Shown: piece by piece, positions 52,224 through 63,554 of the stretch
Layout of the letters: each line of letters starts with the position of its first letter
Position numbering within the stretch: the first letter of the stretch is position 1
From: Limnephilus marmoratus
Lineage: Eukaryota > Arthropoda > Insecta > Trichoptera > Limnephilidae
DNA length: 64,000 bases
NCBI GenBank assembly: GCA_917880885.1
Contig: OU862919.1
Span: forward strand, 55,155,058-55,219,057
Reading direction: 5' to 3'
Translations under genes and position numbers: made by a program
The notes under the pieces: model-generated
Databases searched by the model: none
Seen by the model: the letters and a program-made list of their open reading frames with translations, nothing else
What the model was told of the DNA's origin: nothing

Positions 52224-52940
52224 CCGAAAGCTATTCACTTTATTATATTGTTACATTTAATGATAAATCATTTTGAACATTTAGGTTAATTTTGCATTAA
52301 TATTTTTTCGATATTTTATACTTTTACAAACCTTACATATTTCTGGTCTCTAGATAATATGATGTAGGGTGTGGGGTGTAGGGTAGGGTGTAGGTACACA
52401 CTGTTAGTAGGTGTCCCAAGAGGACGCTAATCTGAGGGGTACAGAATCCTTGTTACCTCGTAAAGCCTTCCTGTATTACATGATGAGCACCCTCAAATAT
52501 ATGTTAATCGTGTCTAAAACAGGCAAACAGCCATGCTCTGTAATTTTATCATGATTTTCTCAAGCGAGGGAGAATAAATTCTATCCGCTTGGAATTGCAA
52601 ATTATATGAGTTAAGAGTTCTCGGTTAATATTTTGTCTAGTCTTATATTAGATGAGTAATGTATCCACCATATACATGTGTTTTTAAGTCAATAGATTCA
52701 CCACAATTTAAGCGGGAGCTAAAAGAGACACACCTACTTATTATTAAAAACGTATTATAATACAATTTGTAATGATTTATCAACATTTAATACATTTTTG
52801 TACCTCCATTTTTTCTACTAATAGTGACATAGATGCTACCCGACTTTAAACAATTTCAAAATGCCGGAGTTTCAACACTTGTTTTTCAATTTCAATTTCA
52901 GTGCCGGCAAACTGGGCGTTTATTTTATTTTCATTTATGT
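52224..52940. other. AT-rich stretch with no gene seen
   Basis: A short GGGTGTAGGG-type G/T-rich repeat lies at about 52364-52398. Nothing else is recognised. Confidence 0.35.
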
Positions 52941-53030
52941 ACATATTTTTCTTTTACCCACCTCACTAGACAGAGTCTGTTCCGAGGCGGGTAAATAACA
53001 TATTGTATTTATTAGAAAGATATGTATCAA
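52940..53030 (-). mobile_element. LINE 3' UTR hairpin fragment
   Basis: ACCCACCTCACTAG...GTTCCGAGGCGGGTAA folds into a stem-loop of the same form as 32992-33030 and 63655-63690. It is presumably a short 5'-truncated LINE copy. No coding is present. Confidence 0.5.
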
Positions 53031-53754
53031 CAAAGATATGTATGTATATGCACATATACATGCACATACCTATTGTTGTTATATTAAGTATTTACATGTT
53101 GTTTTTATTAAAATTTCCATAAAAAGGTTGCGTACGTAATATAAGATTACACATGGAGATAAGAAAATGTAAATACAGTAAGTACACGATTATATAATTA
53201 ATGTTGCTAACAAGCAGTACCCTGCATATTTTATTTTGAAAAAGAAAACACTAGAATTAACCTTTCATAGTTTTTACTAAGAATTAAAATTCACAATGTT
53301 ATCGGAATACGGAGCGTGACAGTAGTAAAATAACGGGACCATTTGTTTTGGCTTGCTGTTCTAAAGACTAATGTACAGGGAATTTGAATGCTCCGGTACT
53401 TTCCATAAGGTGTGACAATATGCCAAATATTTCATCGTAGGTAGGTAAGTACTTCTCCGTGTTCAGCGTTGTTGTTGCTCAACGTTTTGTTGAGCGTTCG
53501 CTCGCCACACAGTCCCCCCCCAGCAGCACAGATAAGGGCTGCGATAAAAAGAGTCGTCTAGACATTGAGGTAGTCGGGAAAACGAACACGCCTTCCTGAA
53601 CGAGTGGTCGTGTGAGTCCGATCCTGTTCGATGGTTGGTTTTGGAAGGGTTGGTGGTAGCTCTGTTGCGGCTTCTTTCGGTTCCTTGGCGATGTAAGCCG
53701 GTTTGAGGCGGTCAATGCTCACGGTTAGTTCTTTTCCTTTGCATAAGATGACGT

Positions 53755-56076
53755 CAGAGGCGTAGCGTGGGGGGGGGGGCGGGGGGGGCGGCCCGCCCCG
53801 GGTGGCACTTTTAAGGGGGGCGGCAAATTTTCACAATTAAAAAATAAAATTATCTTGGAAAAATTTAAACCATTTCAAATCATTATTTGAAAATGTTCTA
53901 CGATACTTTTGTTTACGAATCCAACTTTTTTTTATTATTTATTAAAAATATCAATAATTATATATTTTTTAAGCTGCAAAGTTCGCAAATCGTAGGAAAA
54001 CTGTACGCATATTATGAGAGTAATATTAAATAAAACAGATTCACTCTTACTTAAAACCAGACTTGTGTTCAGAATGTATTAATGAATGAATTTCAGTTGT
54101 GTATTCATCTGCTGATTCATTTCGAATGAGACCATTATTTTATTCGAAGTGCAGTTATAAAATTTTTGTTGCAGACTATGTATGTACTGCCAGAATCAAA
54201 GAGAAACCATTTTCATATTCTGAGGGTAGTTTTAATTCGCCAATACAGATTTAATTTAACCCGTCTAATCACAGGAGACGCAAATTGTCCCACACATTTA
54301 ATTTTAAAATAAAATCGTGAAATGATATCCCACACATTTAATTTTAAAATAAATTTGAGTTTGCGATAAAAAGTTAAGATACAGTTTTATTACATTTTTT
54401 TTAAAGAAAAGGAACCTGTTTTTTAAATTTATTCTATTCTATTTTAATTCGAATATTCGCAGGCATGGATTTTTGAGCCAATTCACATTTCCAATATCAA
54501 AATTTTAATATTTAGGAACAATAATGTTCTAATAAGCACGTCAAAAAAATTACTTTATCTAGATTTTTGAACAATTTTGTTTTTTGCAAAAGGGTAAAAA
54601 AAAAACAATAAATTTATAAACATTTAAAATGCATGGGAAGAACTGAAAATTTTGTACGCAAACATTGACAGGCAAAATAATATTTTTTACTTATTATTCG
54701 AAGGGTTGAACCAGTTTTCAGAATGAAAAATTCTATTTGAGGATTCATCTACGGACACAATTTAGAGGAAAACGTTATCTTTTTCGAAGCTCAGTTATAA
54801 ATTTCTAGTTGCAGATTCTGTATGTGTTGCCAGAATAAAAGAAAAACCATGTTCATGTTTGGAGTGTACTTTTAATTCGCCGCATTCAGACTTAATTAAA
54901 CCAATTTTGTGTTGAGTATGTAAATTTCCAGTTGTAGATTTATTTGTTGACACATTTCGAAGAAAAACATTCTCTTATTTGAAGTTCAGTCATAATATTC
55001 TATTTACGGACTAGGTATGTGCTGCCAGAATCAAAGAAAAAACATTTTCATGTTCTGAGTGTAGTTTTCATTCGCCAGGTACCGATTTAATTCTAACCAG
55101 AACAGAATGTAAAATTCCAGTTTGATTCATCTGCTGACACATTTTGAAGGAAAATATTCTGTTATTCAATGTGCAGTTATAAAAATCTAGATTGTGACTA
55201 TTTATTCATTTTTACATTTGAGTTACATAATGCTGTAAAATTCCGAGAAATTGATTGTTGCGTGTGTAACTATTATTTGGGGACTCTTAACGCAGAATCA
55301 ATCAATCAACTTTGGAGTAGAATTTATAAACATGATTTTCGTTGAAAGGATACTCGTCAAATGTGATTATAATAGGTCATAATAAAAAAAATTGTGAGCT
55401 CCCCACCCCCCGCCGCTTGAAGTATCCAAATAAGGGGGCGGCGAAATTTTTCTCCGCCCCGGAGTTCTGAGTGAAGTTTTAATTCACCACAAACAGATTT
55501 AACTCAAACCAGCTTTGTGTTAAGAAAGTAAGTGCCGGCAGAATTAAAGAAAAACCCTTTTCATGTTCTGAGTGTAGTTGTAATTCACCACATACAGATT
55601 TAACTAAAACCAGTTTTGTGTTCAGAATGTAAGTGCCGCTAGAATCAAAGAAAAAACATTTTTATGTTCTGAGTGTAGTTTTGATACACCGCATATTTAG
55701 TTTAATTTAAACCAGTTTTGTGTAATCAATATAACAATAAGTTGGCAATTCATCGTGTACCGAGTGAAGCTTTGCATTTGAGTTGCATTCCATACGTATG
55801 CGATGAAGATGCGAAATTATATTACAGGCATACCATTCTCGATTTCTGAGAGCAGTTATATATAAATTTATAGTAGAATTTAAAAGCATGATTTTATTGG
55901 AAGAGTACTTGGCACATGGGAATATAAAAATTGGCATAAAAAAATATCTAACCCCCCCCCCAGTCAGCGCTTGAAAATCTGCGGAATAAGTACCTTTAGA
56001 AGTAGGGGGGGGGGGGGGGGGGGGGCGGCAAAATTTTCCTCCGTCCCGGGCGGCCGAAACCCACGCTACGCCACTG
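53755..56076. mobile_element. hAT non-autonomous element, 2.3 kb
   Basis: The ends are CAGAGGCGTAGCGTGG and, on the complement of the right end, CAGTGGCGTAGCGTGG. An 8-bp target duplication flanks it: GATGACGT (53747-53754) and GATGACTT (56077-56084). The terminus starting with CA and the 8-bp duplication are hAT hallmarks. No transposase frame is present. Long G runs lie just inside both ends. The interior is a decayed C2H2 zinc-finger-like array. It is inserted in the tail of a gypsy pol relic. Confidence 0.85.
54040..55735 (+). pseudogene. Decayed C2H2 zinc-finger-like array inside the hAT element
   Basis: At least five segments translate to RIKEKPFSCSECSFNS-like peptides (near 54195, 54830, 55028, 55545 and 55640). 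They alternate with IFCY.MCSYK-like segments (near 54140, 54980 and 55160). This recalls a linker-plus-finger pattern (TGEKPF.C..C.YK) of C2H2 arrays. Stops, frameshifts and missing histidines make it non-functional. It probably derives from a zinc-finger gene carried by the element, but no intron or gene boundary is identified. Confidence 0.5.
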
Positions 56077-56204
56077 GATGACTTGGTGAGGGCCGCTGTA
56101 TGGTTGCTGAAGCGGGCTCTTAATGGTGTCGTCCCTCAAGAAGACGTGAGTCGCTGTGGGTAAGTCTTTGAAGATGAAATGACGTTCTTCACCATGGCGG
56201 GTAC

Positions 56205-56465
56205 CTTTTTTTTTATTATTAACTTAAAAGAAATATAATATTTCGCTTTCTTAACTTAAATACAGAGCATATATAGTACAGTAATAAGAAGTAATATTTT
56301 TAATTTTGTTCCAACATTTTAATTTTAAATAGTTTTTTTTTAAAGGTTTTTATATTATTTTCCCTTTTTAGGTTATCTGGAAGGAGATTATATATGTGAA
56401 CTCCCTCGTGACCAATACTTCTCTTGCCACTTTCAGTCTAAACAACCGGTTATTATGTTATTATG
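56205..56465 (-). mobile_element. Short 5'-truncated LINE insertion
   Basis: A T-rich left edge and AT-rich body interrupt the gypsy pol relic between GGCGGGTACC and TTTACCTTCAACC. The right part (56370-56450) reads on the minus strand as a LINE C-terminal piece (KWQEKYWSRGSSHI-like). Only a fragment remains. Confidence 0.45.
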
Positions 56466-57735
56466 TATTTACCTTCAACCGGTCGAAGTTCGTTGAAGTG
56501 CTGTCGAAGTTCCTTGAGGAAGTTGCTCGTATTGTCGCAGGTTGCTGGTCATGCAGCGAGGAATTCTCCTGGTAAACGGAGTGGCTCGCCGTATACCAGC
56601 TCGGCCGAGATGGTAGCGAGGTCGTCTCTCTAGGCTGCTCTAATTCCCATTAAAACAGTGGGAAGCCCTTCGGTCCAGCGGTCCTTCTGGTGGCATTTGA
56701 TCGCTGCCTTGAGCTGGCGGTGTAGCCTTTTCACCATGCCGTTTGCTGCAGGGTGGTATGCGGTGGTATGAACAGCCTTGACTCGAATTGTCTTCCCTGG
56801 TCAGTGGTGATTCGAAGCGGGGTTCCAAACCTGGTGATCCAACCCTGGTAGAATACGCGCGCCACCGTTTCTGCTTCTTGGTTCTTGATAGGGAACGCTT
56901 CTGGCCATCTAGTAAACCGGTCTACGCATATAAGGCAGTACCGGCATCCTTCTGACATGGGCATGATGATGGTATCGATATATACATGTCAAATCTGGAT
57001 GAAGTTCTAGGAAAGGTTCCAAGGGGTGACACGTGTCGTGACGCCTTACTTAGTTGGCACTGGAGGCAGTTGCGTGTGAGTTTCCTTGTGTCAGCTTTGA
57101 TGGCCGGCCAGACATAACGTTCAGTTATGAGTTTGACCGTTGCCTCTGGGTGAGCCAGCTGATGGACCGCATTGAAAGCTGCAGAACGGAGTTTCTTTGT
57201 GAGGAAAGGTCTGGCTATATTTGTCGATAAATCGCAGTAGAGTTGGGTGTCGATGCCAGGAATGGGCACATTTCTTAGCTGGAGGCTAGAACCTCCGTGT
57301 AGGCACTTTTCCAGTTCCTTGTCGTTCACTTGGTCAGCTGCTAGCGCTATGTAATCCAAGGGAGCGTGCACTGTCTCGACCCTGGAGAGAGCATCTGCGA
57401 CGATGTTGTCTCTACCTGCCACGTGGCGAATGTCGGTAGTGAACTGGCTGATATAGTCTAGGTGGCGGAATTGTCTCGATGAGCATTTGTCTGCTTTTTG
57501 TTGAAAGGCAAACGTGATGGGCTTGTGGTCGGTAAATATGATGAAGGACCTACCTTCCACCATGTGGCGGAAGTATTTCACAGCGAGATAAATGGCTAGG
57601 AGTTCTCTGTCGTATGCACCATATTTCTTTTCAGCTGCCGAAAACTTCTTTGAGAAGAATGCTAGAGGCTCCCAGTTACCTGCGACGAATTGATGGAGTG
57701 CGGCACCAGCTGTAGTATCAGACGCGTCGCTGACG

Positions 57736-57853
57736 ATAGAGAGTGGGGCGTCGCACTTCGGGTGAACGAGCATAGTTGCCTGGGCAAGAGCTTCCTTGCA
57801 CTTGCTGAAGGCTTGTATGCTCGTTCACCCGAAGTGCGACGCCCCACTCTCTA
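57736..57853. repeat. 38-bp perfect inverted duplication of gypsy pol
   Basis: Bases 57736-57773 and 57816-57853 are exact inverted copies, both spanning the MLVHPKCDAPLSI coding piece, around a 42-base spacer. It marks a fold-back rearrangement at the truncated 5' edge of the pol relic. Confidence 0.88.
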
Positions 57854-57855
57854 TA

Positions 57856-57915
57856 CAAGTTTACGAATCACGTCGGGGTCACCACTGTAGCAATCCGACG
57901 TGCTACGTAAACTTG
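57856..57915. repeat. Hairpin-forming sequence
   Basis: CAAGTTTACG at the left pairs with CGTAAACTTG at the right, and CACGTCGG with CCGACGTG, leaving a 22-base loop region. It directly follows the inverted pol duplication and may be a MITE remnant or LTR edge. Confidence 0.8.
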
Positions 57916-58149
57916 AATATTTTATATTTTGAAATCATTTTTTTTATTGACAAAGATAGAACAAACAACTGCGTCTTTTTAAAAAGTTTATTGCTTTAGC
58001 AATGTATTATAAAACTGTTATGTAAAGCAAAAATAATAATTTATGTTATAATATAGCCTGTTTTGAATTACTATCAGCTTCACTACTATAAAATCATCAC
58101 ATCTGCATTATAAAATATTATACGTTGATAGATATTAGATTGATTTTTT

Positions 58150-58313
58150 AAAGAAGGAAAAACATTCCCGGGTTACGAATAACCACCACAGCATACTGAA
58201 AATGTTGCTTGTATCAAGATCATGATGAAGGACTAAGCCAGCCGAGGAATCGAACACGCGATACCTGGATGGGATCCAAACGCGATGCCAACTCAGCCAC
58301 TGACCGATTAGTG
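58150..58313 (-). mobile_element. tRNA-derived SINE, family 2, copy 2
   Basis: The minus-strand head has CAGTGGCTGAGTTGGC (A-box region, complement of 58288-58303) and a B box GTGTTCGATTCC (complement of 58246-58257). A short body matches 51965-52060. A pair of direct repeats of about 45 bp around AACACATGTGAAGAACAA follows at 58325-58365 and 58428-58465, outside the SINE. Confidence 0.75.
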
Positions 58314-58319
58314 AATTTT

Positions 58320-60280
58320 TTTATTTAAAAAAACACATGTGAAGAACAACAATTAAACTGGCTGATTATTGAAATATTAATTATATGTAATATATGACTG
58401 ACTATTAAATATACTAATTTTTAATTTAAAAAAAACATGTGAAGAACAAGAATCCTTTGTAATCGGTTAGATTACGTACGTATGTTCTTTTTTGTAAATA
58501 GTCAAATTAGATAAAACCTAAGAATTCCAAATAAATTGTACAGCGCCCTGGAGGTGGTTTTTCACAAAAACGGCGCTCTACAAATTATCCAATTGTTATT
58601 ATTTTTTGGGCGACAATTTCGTTGGGATTTTAATTTTGGTACTTAGTTTTCAATCTGTATCTTATTCTGTATCTCGTATGAGTGTGGTTATAATAATATT
58701 ACGTTTGTTAATTCCTATTTGTTTGTTCATGCTACTTTTAGATTTTTACCATTTACCATTTTATCCTGGCAACATCAATAAGAGAATTTGTTCGTTTTCT
58801 ACGATCATTGGATATATAAACTCGATACGTTCCACGGATTTGGTCTACCAAAATTTGTTACCTGCTATTTTATTTTTTCTATTTTTTTAAATTTCTTTAT
58901 TCCTTGCTTTGAATGGTTACATCATTTGTGGATTTTTCGACCACCGTACTAGGCTCATGACCGTGTTATGGTGGTAGAATTTGTATGAGCTATGTGGCAA
59001 TACCATAATATAAAGGGCGCACTTAAACATAAACCTGTTTAAATGAATGATTTATGGCCCTGGGTGACTTCACGCCCCGCGGGCACCGTTTTAAATGAAA
59101 AGCTACAAAGTGAAAATTATATCATGAAAAAATGCGGTGTTTAAATTTTCTTCAGGAGCGCCATTTTTAAACCAAAAGTAAACCAAAAAGATGAAGACAT
59201 ATTTTTGATGAGCAGTCAAATAAGTTATGAAGATTGAATACATGAAGAAGCAATCTAAACCATTAATGATGCGGCGTTTTATGGGTAAATAAAATTGATA
59301 ATTGCGGTTATGTACTTTAATATACAATTGAAGCGACTTACCAATATCTCCAAACTGCTACTGTGCATTCTCCATCCACCATGCACTGAGTTTATGTCAC
59401 TAGGAATTAGGAAGGTCAATGTTAGTTTGGAAAAGGTAAGGTAAGGGGGTGTGGTGAAATTTTTATGGGAGTGAATGGCGTACGCGTAATGGAAATTATA
59501 GCGATATTTGCATATTGAACGATTAGCGGAGTAGCGCAAGGAGCGGCGAGATTCACGTGTAGTAGCTAGACTTCAGTTTAGCGGTTTTTAAGGACTTGTG
59601 TCCTTTGCGACGAGATAAATTCTACTGAACTATTATGCGGTGGAGGGCAAGCATTTTCGGTAGTTGCCAAAATGCAACAATGCAACAAAAATCGAATTAG
59701 CGCAAGCAACGATTGTGTGAAAGTTTTCTAAGGATAATTTGCACTGTGTCCGTAAATTCTAAATAAAAGCATGTTTTTCAATTTACTGTGTCATTTCCAT
59801 AATGATATAAGAAGATCAATAAAATGAAATGGTAAGCCAAACAATAGGTAACATGTTACACGAACTATCTAAGAGTTTTGTATAAAAAAAATGATCATGT
59901 TTATTTACTATCAAAATGGTTAAGGTGTATTTAAAATGCGTAAGTTTGAAGAATGTTCCCTCGCCCGCCCTTGGTGTCTCAAGCACAACACCCGCACATA
60001 AATTCACACGTCTACACATTTATAAAAAATATTGTCTAAAATAAACCAGAGTCTCAGAGAAAAAGCTCCAACCCTATGCTTGGCGGTTGGAATGACAACA
60101 ATTTATCTGAGTGTAAAAACATTTTCTTCATGTGATGTATGACGAAATGATGGTTGCAGAATAATACATTTTGCCGAGAATGATGCTAGTTCGATAATGT
60201 ACTTTAAAGTTTATTTTTTGCAGAAACTTTGAAAATAATTGAGATTAATTAAAATAGATGTAATTTAATAATTATATTAT
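58320..60280. other. Long stretch without recognised gene
   Basis: Frames at 58606-58890 (plus) and 59103-59539 (minus) are hydrophobic or AT-driven and carry no motif I recognise. No RNA gene is seen. A GC-richer patch lies at 59060-59090. Confidence 0.3.
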
Positions 60281-60281
60281 T

Positions 60282-60572
60282 TTCATTGAAGAAGAACATA
60301 ACATTAATAATCTAAACGAAAATATGAAAGAGAATTAGACACTGAAAAATAAAACATAACGGTCGCAACTGTGATATATGTAATACGAGATTGACAAATA
60401 TGACGTTTAAGTAAGAGGTGGAAGTAGCCGAATTGGTAAGGCGTTTGTCCCGGTAAGACGAAAGGATCTGGTTTCGTGTCGCAGTTGCGACCGTAATCTT
60501 TTTATTTGTCTGTGTCTTGTTTTCTTTCGTACGTTCGAAAAGATTATTAGTGTTATCTTCTTCTTCAATGAT
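60282..60572 (+). mobile_element. Fold-back element with tRNA-like core
   Basis: Arms of about 90 bp (60282-60372 and 60480-60572) are inverted copies. They share TCATTGAAGAAGAA, ACGGTCGCAACTG and intervening blocks with moderate divergence. The 107-bp centre holds a tRNA-like sequence on the plus strand: A box TAGCCGAATTGGTAAG (60425-60440) and a B-box-like GGTTTCGTGTC (60470-60480). It is not a functional tRNA, because no acceptor/anticodon fold is evident. Confidence 0.7.
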
Positions 60573-60580
60573 ACATTACA

Positions 60581-61190
60581 TTGATGGGAACAACCTTCAA
60601 AAGTTGTATAATAAAGAGAGTTGTTCTAATAAAAATTATATTTTGCTTTTGAAACTGTCATTTGTACACTTTGTACATTTTTACTAGAAGGTACTAGCAT
60701 TACTAGTAGTATGCAGTGAATACGTATATTCTGACCCATTCTTAATAAGCATAGGTTATTAAAAATACCTACTGTAATGTGCACTATGACTCAGATTAGT
60801 ATCAAGAAACAACAAGTAACACTCAACTTAACCGATATCGGCTTACAGCTAGCTTCCACGCGTCTTCTCACTGCGGTCGGACGGCCAGTCCCGTCCTACT
60901 CTCCGCAACTCCGCGCGTGTACTGCCTGAGACGACAGAGTTATCCACAACTATACATGTGAATACACTATATCCCTCCCTTATTATTATTTTTTATAATT
61001 ATCAATATTTTATTTTTCCATAAGTACCTATATCAAATACAACCAGCTAGTCCTTATTCAAATTATGTTTAATAAATAAACATCAATTATTTCCTCATTA
61101 TTGTCCATCAATTTATTCACTCGAGTTGTGATTGATTTACATCGCCATTATTGTTTGTTTGAGCGTTACTAGCATTATTCTCACCATCTA
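60581..61190. other. Stretch preceding the gypsy relic
   Basis: No gene is seen. A GC-richer segment at 60840-60960 could be the LTR of the minus-strand gypsy relic that follows, but no matching second LTR lies in the window. Confidence 0.35.
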
Positions 61191-61194
61191 GCAC

Positions 61195-63480
61195 ATTCAT
61201 TGTCCTTCAACTCGTTTTAGGTGTACGACGTTTCGTCTGATTCGCTCACCAGTTTCATCATTCCGAAGACTTACGTTTCCTCCTTTGTTCGCTTCGACGG
61301 TATGTGTTTCGGGTTCGTAGTTTAGGCTCAGCTTGTTTTGTTTAGTCATGTTCTTGACACATACTTTATCTCCAACTTCCAATTCACAATCAGTAGCTCT
61401 TCTCTTCATATCCGCATATTCCTTCCCTTTTTCCTTTAGTTCTTTATCTCTATCCCTTCATTTCAAGGTCCACTGAGAGATGCGGAATGTCCTGAATCAT
61501 AGGCAGCTTGTCTCGAAATTGTCGTCTAAAGAACAGTTCTGCAGGTGTTTTTCCTGAAACTGTGTGAGGTGTACTGTTGTACATCACCCTGTACTCACGA
61601 AGAGCCTCCTTTCAGTTCTTTTTCTTTACTTGGGAAATCTCGAGGCGTTTTAAGATGTCCCTATTCTGGCGCTCCACCTCTCCTTTTTGTTGCGGCCAGT
61701 AGGGAATGGTATTATAGAGTCGTATGTTCCTCTCTGCACAGAAACTTTTAAAGTTTTCAATGGAAAATTGTCTCCCGTTGTCTGCTGTAAGCAAAACCGG
61801 ATTGCCAAGCCTGCTAAAAATATCGCATTCCGATTATTTCGGAGCTTGTTATGGTTCTGCATAATTTCACCTCTTTATATCTCCAGGATATAATCTCCAC
61901 TAGGTAAGGGGCATGAGGTCAATTGTTATGTTAACCGATGGTTCGGAAGGTAAGTCTCTTCTTTTTAATGGGTTTGGGGCACTGGGTACCGCTTTGAGAT
62001 CATTACAAGCGTTCTTTTGGGCGTCGCCCCAGTCATCTTGAATGTCCGTGTTTCTTCCCGTTCTTTTCCGTAGCAGTTGCTTGAGGGAATCTAAATGGGG
62101 TATCCATTTTTCCACGTAATTCACTAAGCCCATAAAGCTCCGCAGTTCAGTGATATTCGTCGGGGCTCTGAATCCCTTTATAGCCAAGATATACTTGTCT
62201 AGTGGTTTAACTTCATGTTCTGACAGTTCATGCCCTAGGAAGTGGACTTTCTTCATTGCAAAAATGCATTTTTCGTCCCTCAACCTCTAGTTATTTTCCT
62301 CAAACACTGTCATAACTTTTTTAAGCCTTAAATTGGGTTCTTCTACTTGTTTGCTAAATGTCAAGATGTCATCTATAAATATGATGACTCCTTCGCAACC
62401 TAAAAGGATTCATTCTAGTGTTTTCTGGAAAATCTCCAGCACACACGAGATACCAAACATCATCCTTTTGTATTGATACGATCCTTTGCTGGTAATGAAG
62501 GTCGTTATATGTCTTGAGTCTGGATGAAGTTGGATATTATGGAACGCATCTCGTATGTCCAGCTTACTAAAGATTTTGGTTTCTCAAACTTTTGGCAACA
62601 GTTTTTCCATCGTTGGCAGTGGATGGTTTTCACGTTGTATGGCCGCATTTGCTCGACGCATATCGACACATAATCGGATGTCCCCTCCGTATTTTAGCTC
62701 AGGGACTATAGGCGAGATCCAGTTCGAAGGACCTTTCACAACTTCTATAATGTTTTCAGTAATTCTTTCATTTCCTCTCTACTTCTCTTCCAGCGGGATG
62801 GGGATCTTCCGACACGGCTGAGCAACGGGCTTCACTGAATCGTCTATCGGAATTGTAACTAAAACGTCTTTGAATTTTGGAAACGTCTCAGTTTCAACCT
62901 GGTTGATATCCAAATTGATCCAAAGTACTCCGAATGAGGATGCCGTCACACGTCCAAGTAGGTCACGCGTACCGTTTTCGATCACGTAGAATGTTGTGCT
63001 GTCCTGTGATGTTCCGGCAAGTTTTATCGTAGCTTTGAATGATCCTAACAGCTTAAGCGTTGTAGCACTCCCGTAAGCTACGAACGTTTTTATCAGGATT
63101 CGGATCTTGATTGGAAACTTGAGCTTTATCTTTTTTCATTCTTTCCCAGGTTTGGTCCGTTATAAGATTGTGCTTGCAGCCCGATCTATCAACATCTCCA
63201 CGTTGCTTCCACATATGTTACATATGGCTTGTGCGTCGTTCTCGATATTGAAATATCGTTGTCGTACTTTTCTTTTTTATTCCCTGACTGTTCGATGATG
63301 CTTCTCCTTCCAATTATCTCTTCTGAGATTGTTTTGTCCGGCATTGATTTCCGAAGTGTCCTAAAATGCCACATTTAAGGCAAGCCTTTCCTTTTGCCAG
63401 GCAGTTGTTGTCACGGGCCTAATTTCTTCAACTTCCACATCTACTACATTCCAATTTGTTTTTTTTTTGGCTTCCCCTTC
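61195..63480 (-). pseudogene. Ty3/gypsy gag-pol relic
   Basis: Read on the minus strand: a nucleocapsid-like CCHC region near 63400-63330 (CLKCGILGHFRK); protease remains near 63190-63080; RT from about 62985 (DDSVKPVAQPCRKIPI), through FSKLDIRDAFHNIQLHPDS- and FIDDILTFSKQV-type motifs near 62560 and 62360, to KVHFLGHELSE at 62240; the thumb (FRAPTNITELRSFMGLVNY); integrase (LTADNGRQFS, then PQQKGEVERQNRDIL) at 61794-61640; and its C-terminal basic module at 61409-61197 (LEVGDKVCVKNMTKQNKLSL). Stops and frameshifts break all domains. It is a different lineage from the intact element and from the 57-kb relic. Confidence 0.78.
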
Positions 63481-63554
63481 CATCTCTCTGTACCTACTTG
63501 GGTGATTGACTGACTTTCCTTAGGTTTCAAACCAAAGTTTTCTAATTGACGATC

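Larger units (their letters stand above)
53479..57853 (-). pseudogene. Ty3/gypsy pol relic (RNase H-integrase-tail), interrupted
   Basis: On the minus strand: RNase H (VSDASDTTAGAALHQF, YDRELLAIYLAVKYFRHM, FTDHKPITFAF) at 57773-57350; the integrase zinc region (HQLAHPEATVKLI, CLQCQLSK) to about 57050; its core ([24 protein letters not shown]) with frameshifts to 56780; the third acidic region and C-terminus to about 56480; then the pol tail at 53755-53540 (GKELTVSIDRLKPAYIAKEP). In-frame stops and indels kill it. A polypurine run (complement of 53515-53526) and TGTGTGGCGAGCG suggest the 3' LTR starts at about 53512 and runs leftward. It is interrupted by a LINE piece (56205-56465) and the hAT element (53755-56076). 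Confidence 0.78.

Noticed and set aside
59103..59539. Minus-strand frames as a host gene exon
   Set aside because: Their composition is AT-driven, with no domain, splice context or repeat partner. The evidence is too weak to call a gene.
60417..60492. Functional tRNA gene
   Set aside because: A- and B-box-like motifs are present, but the sequence overlaps an inverted-repeat arm and no acceptor stem or anticodon arm could be paired convincingly.
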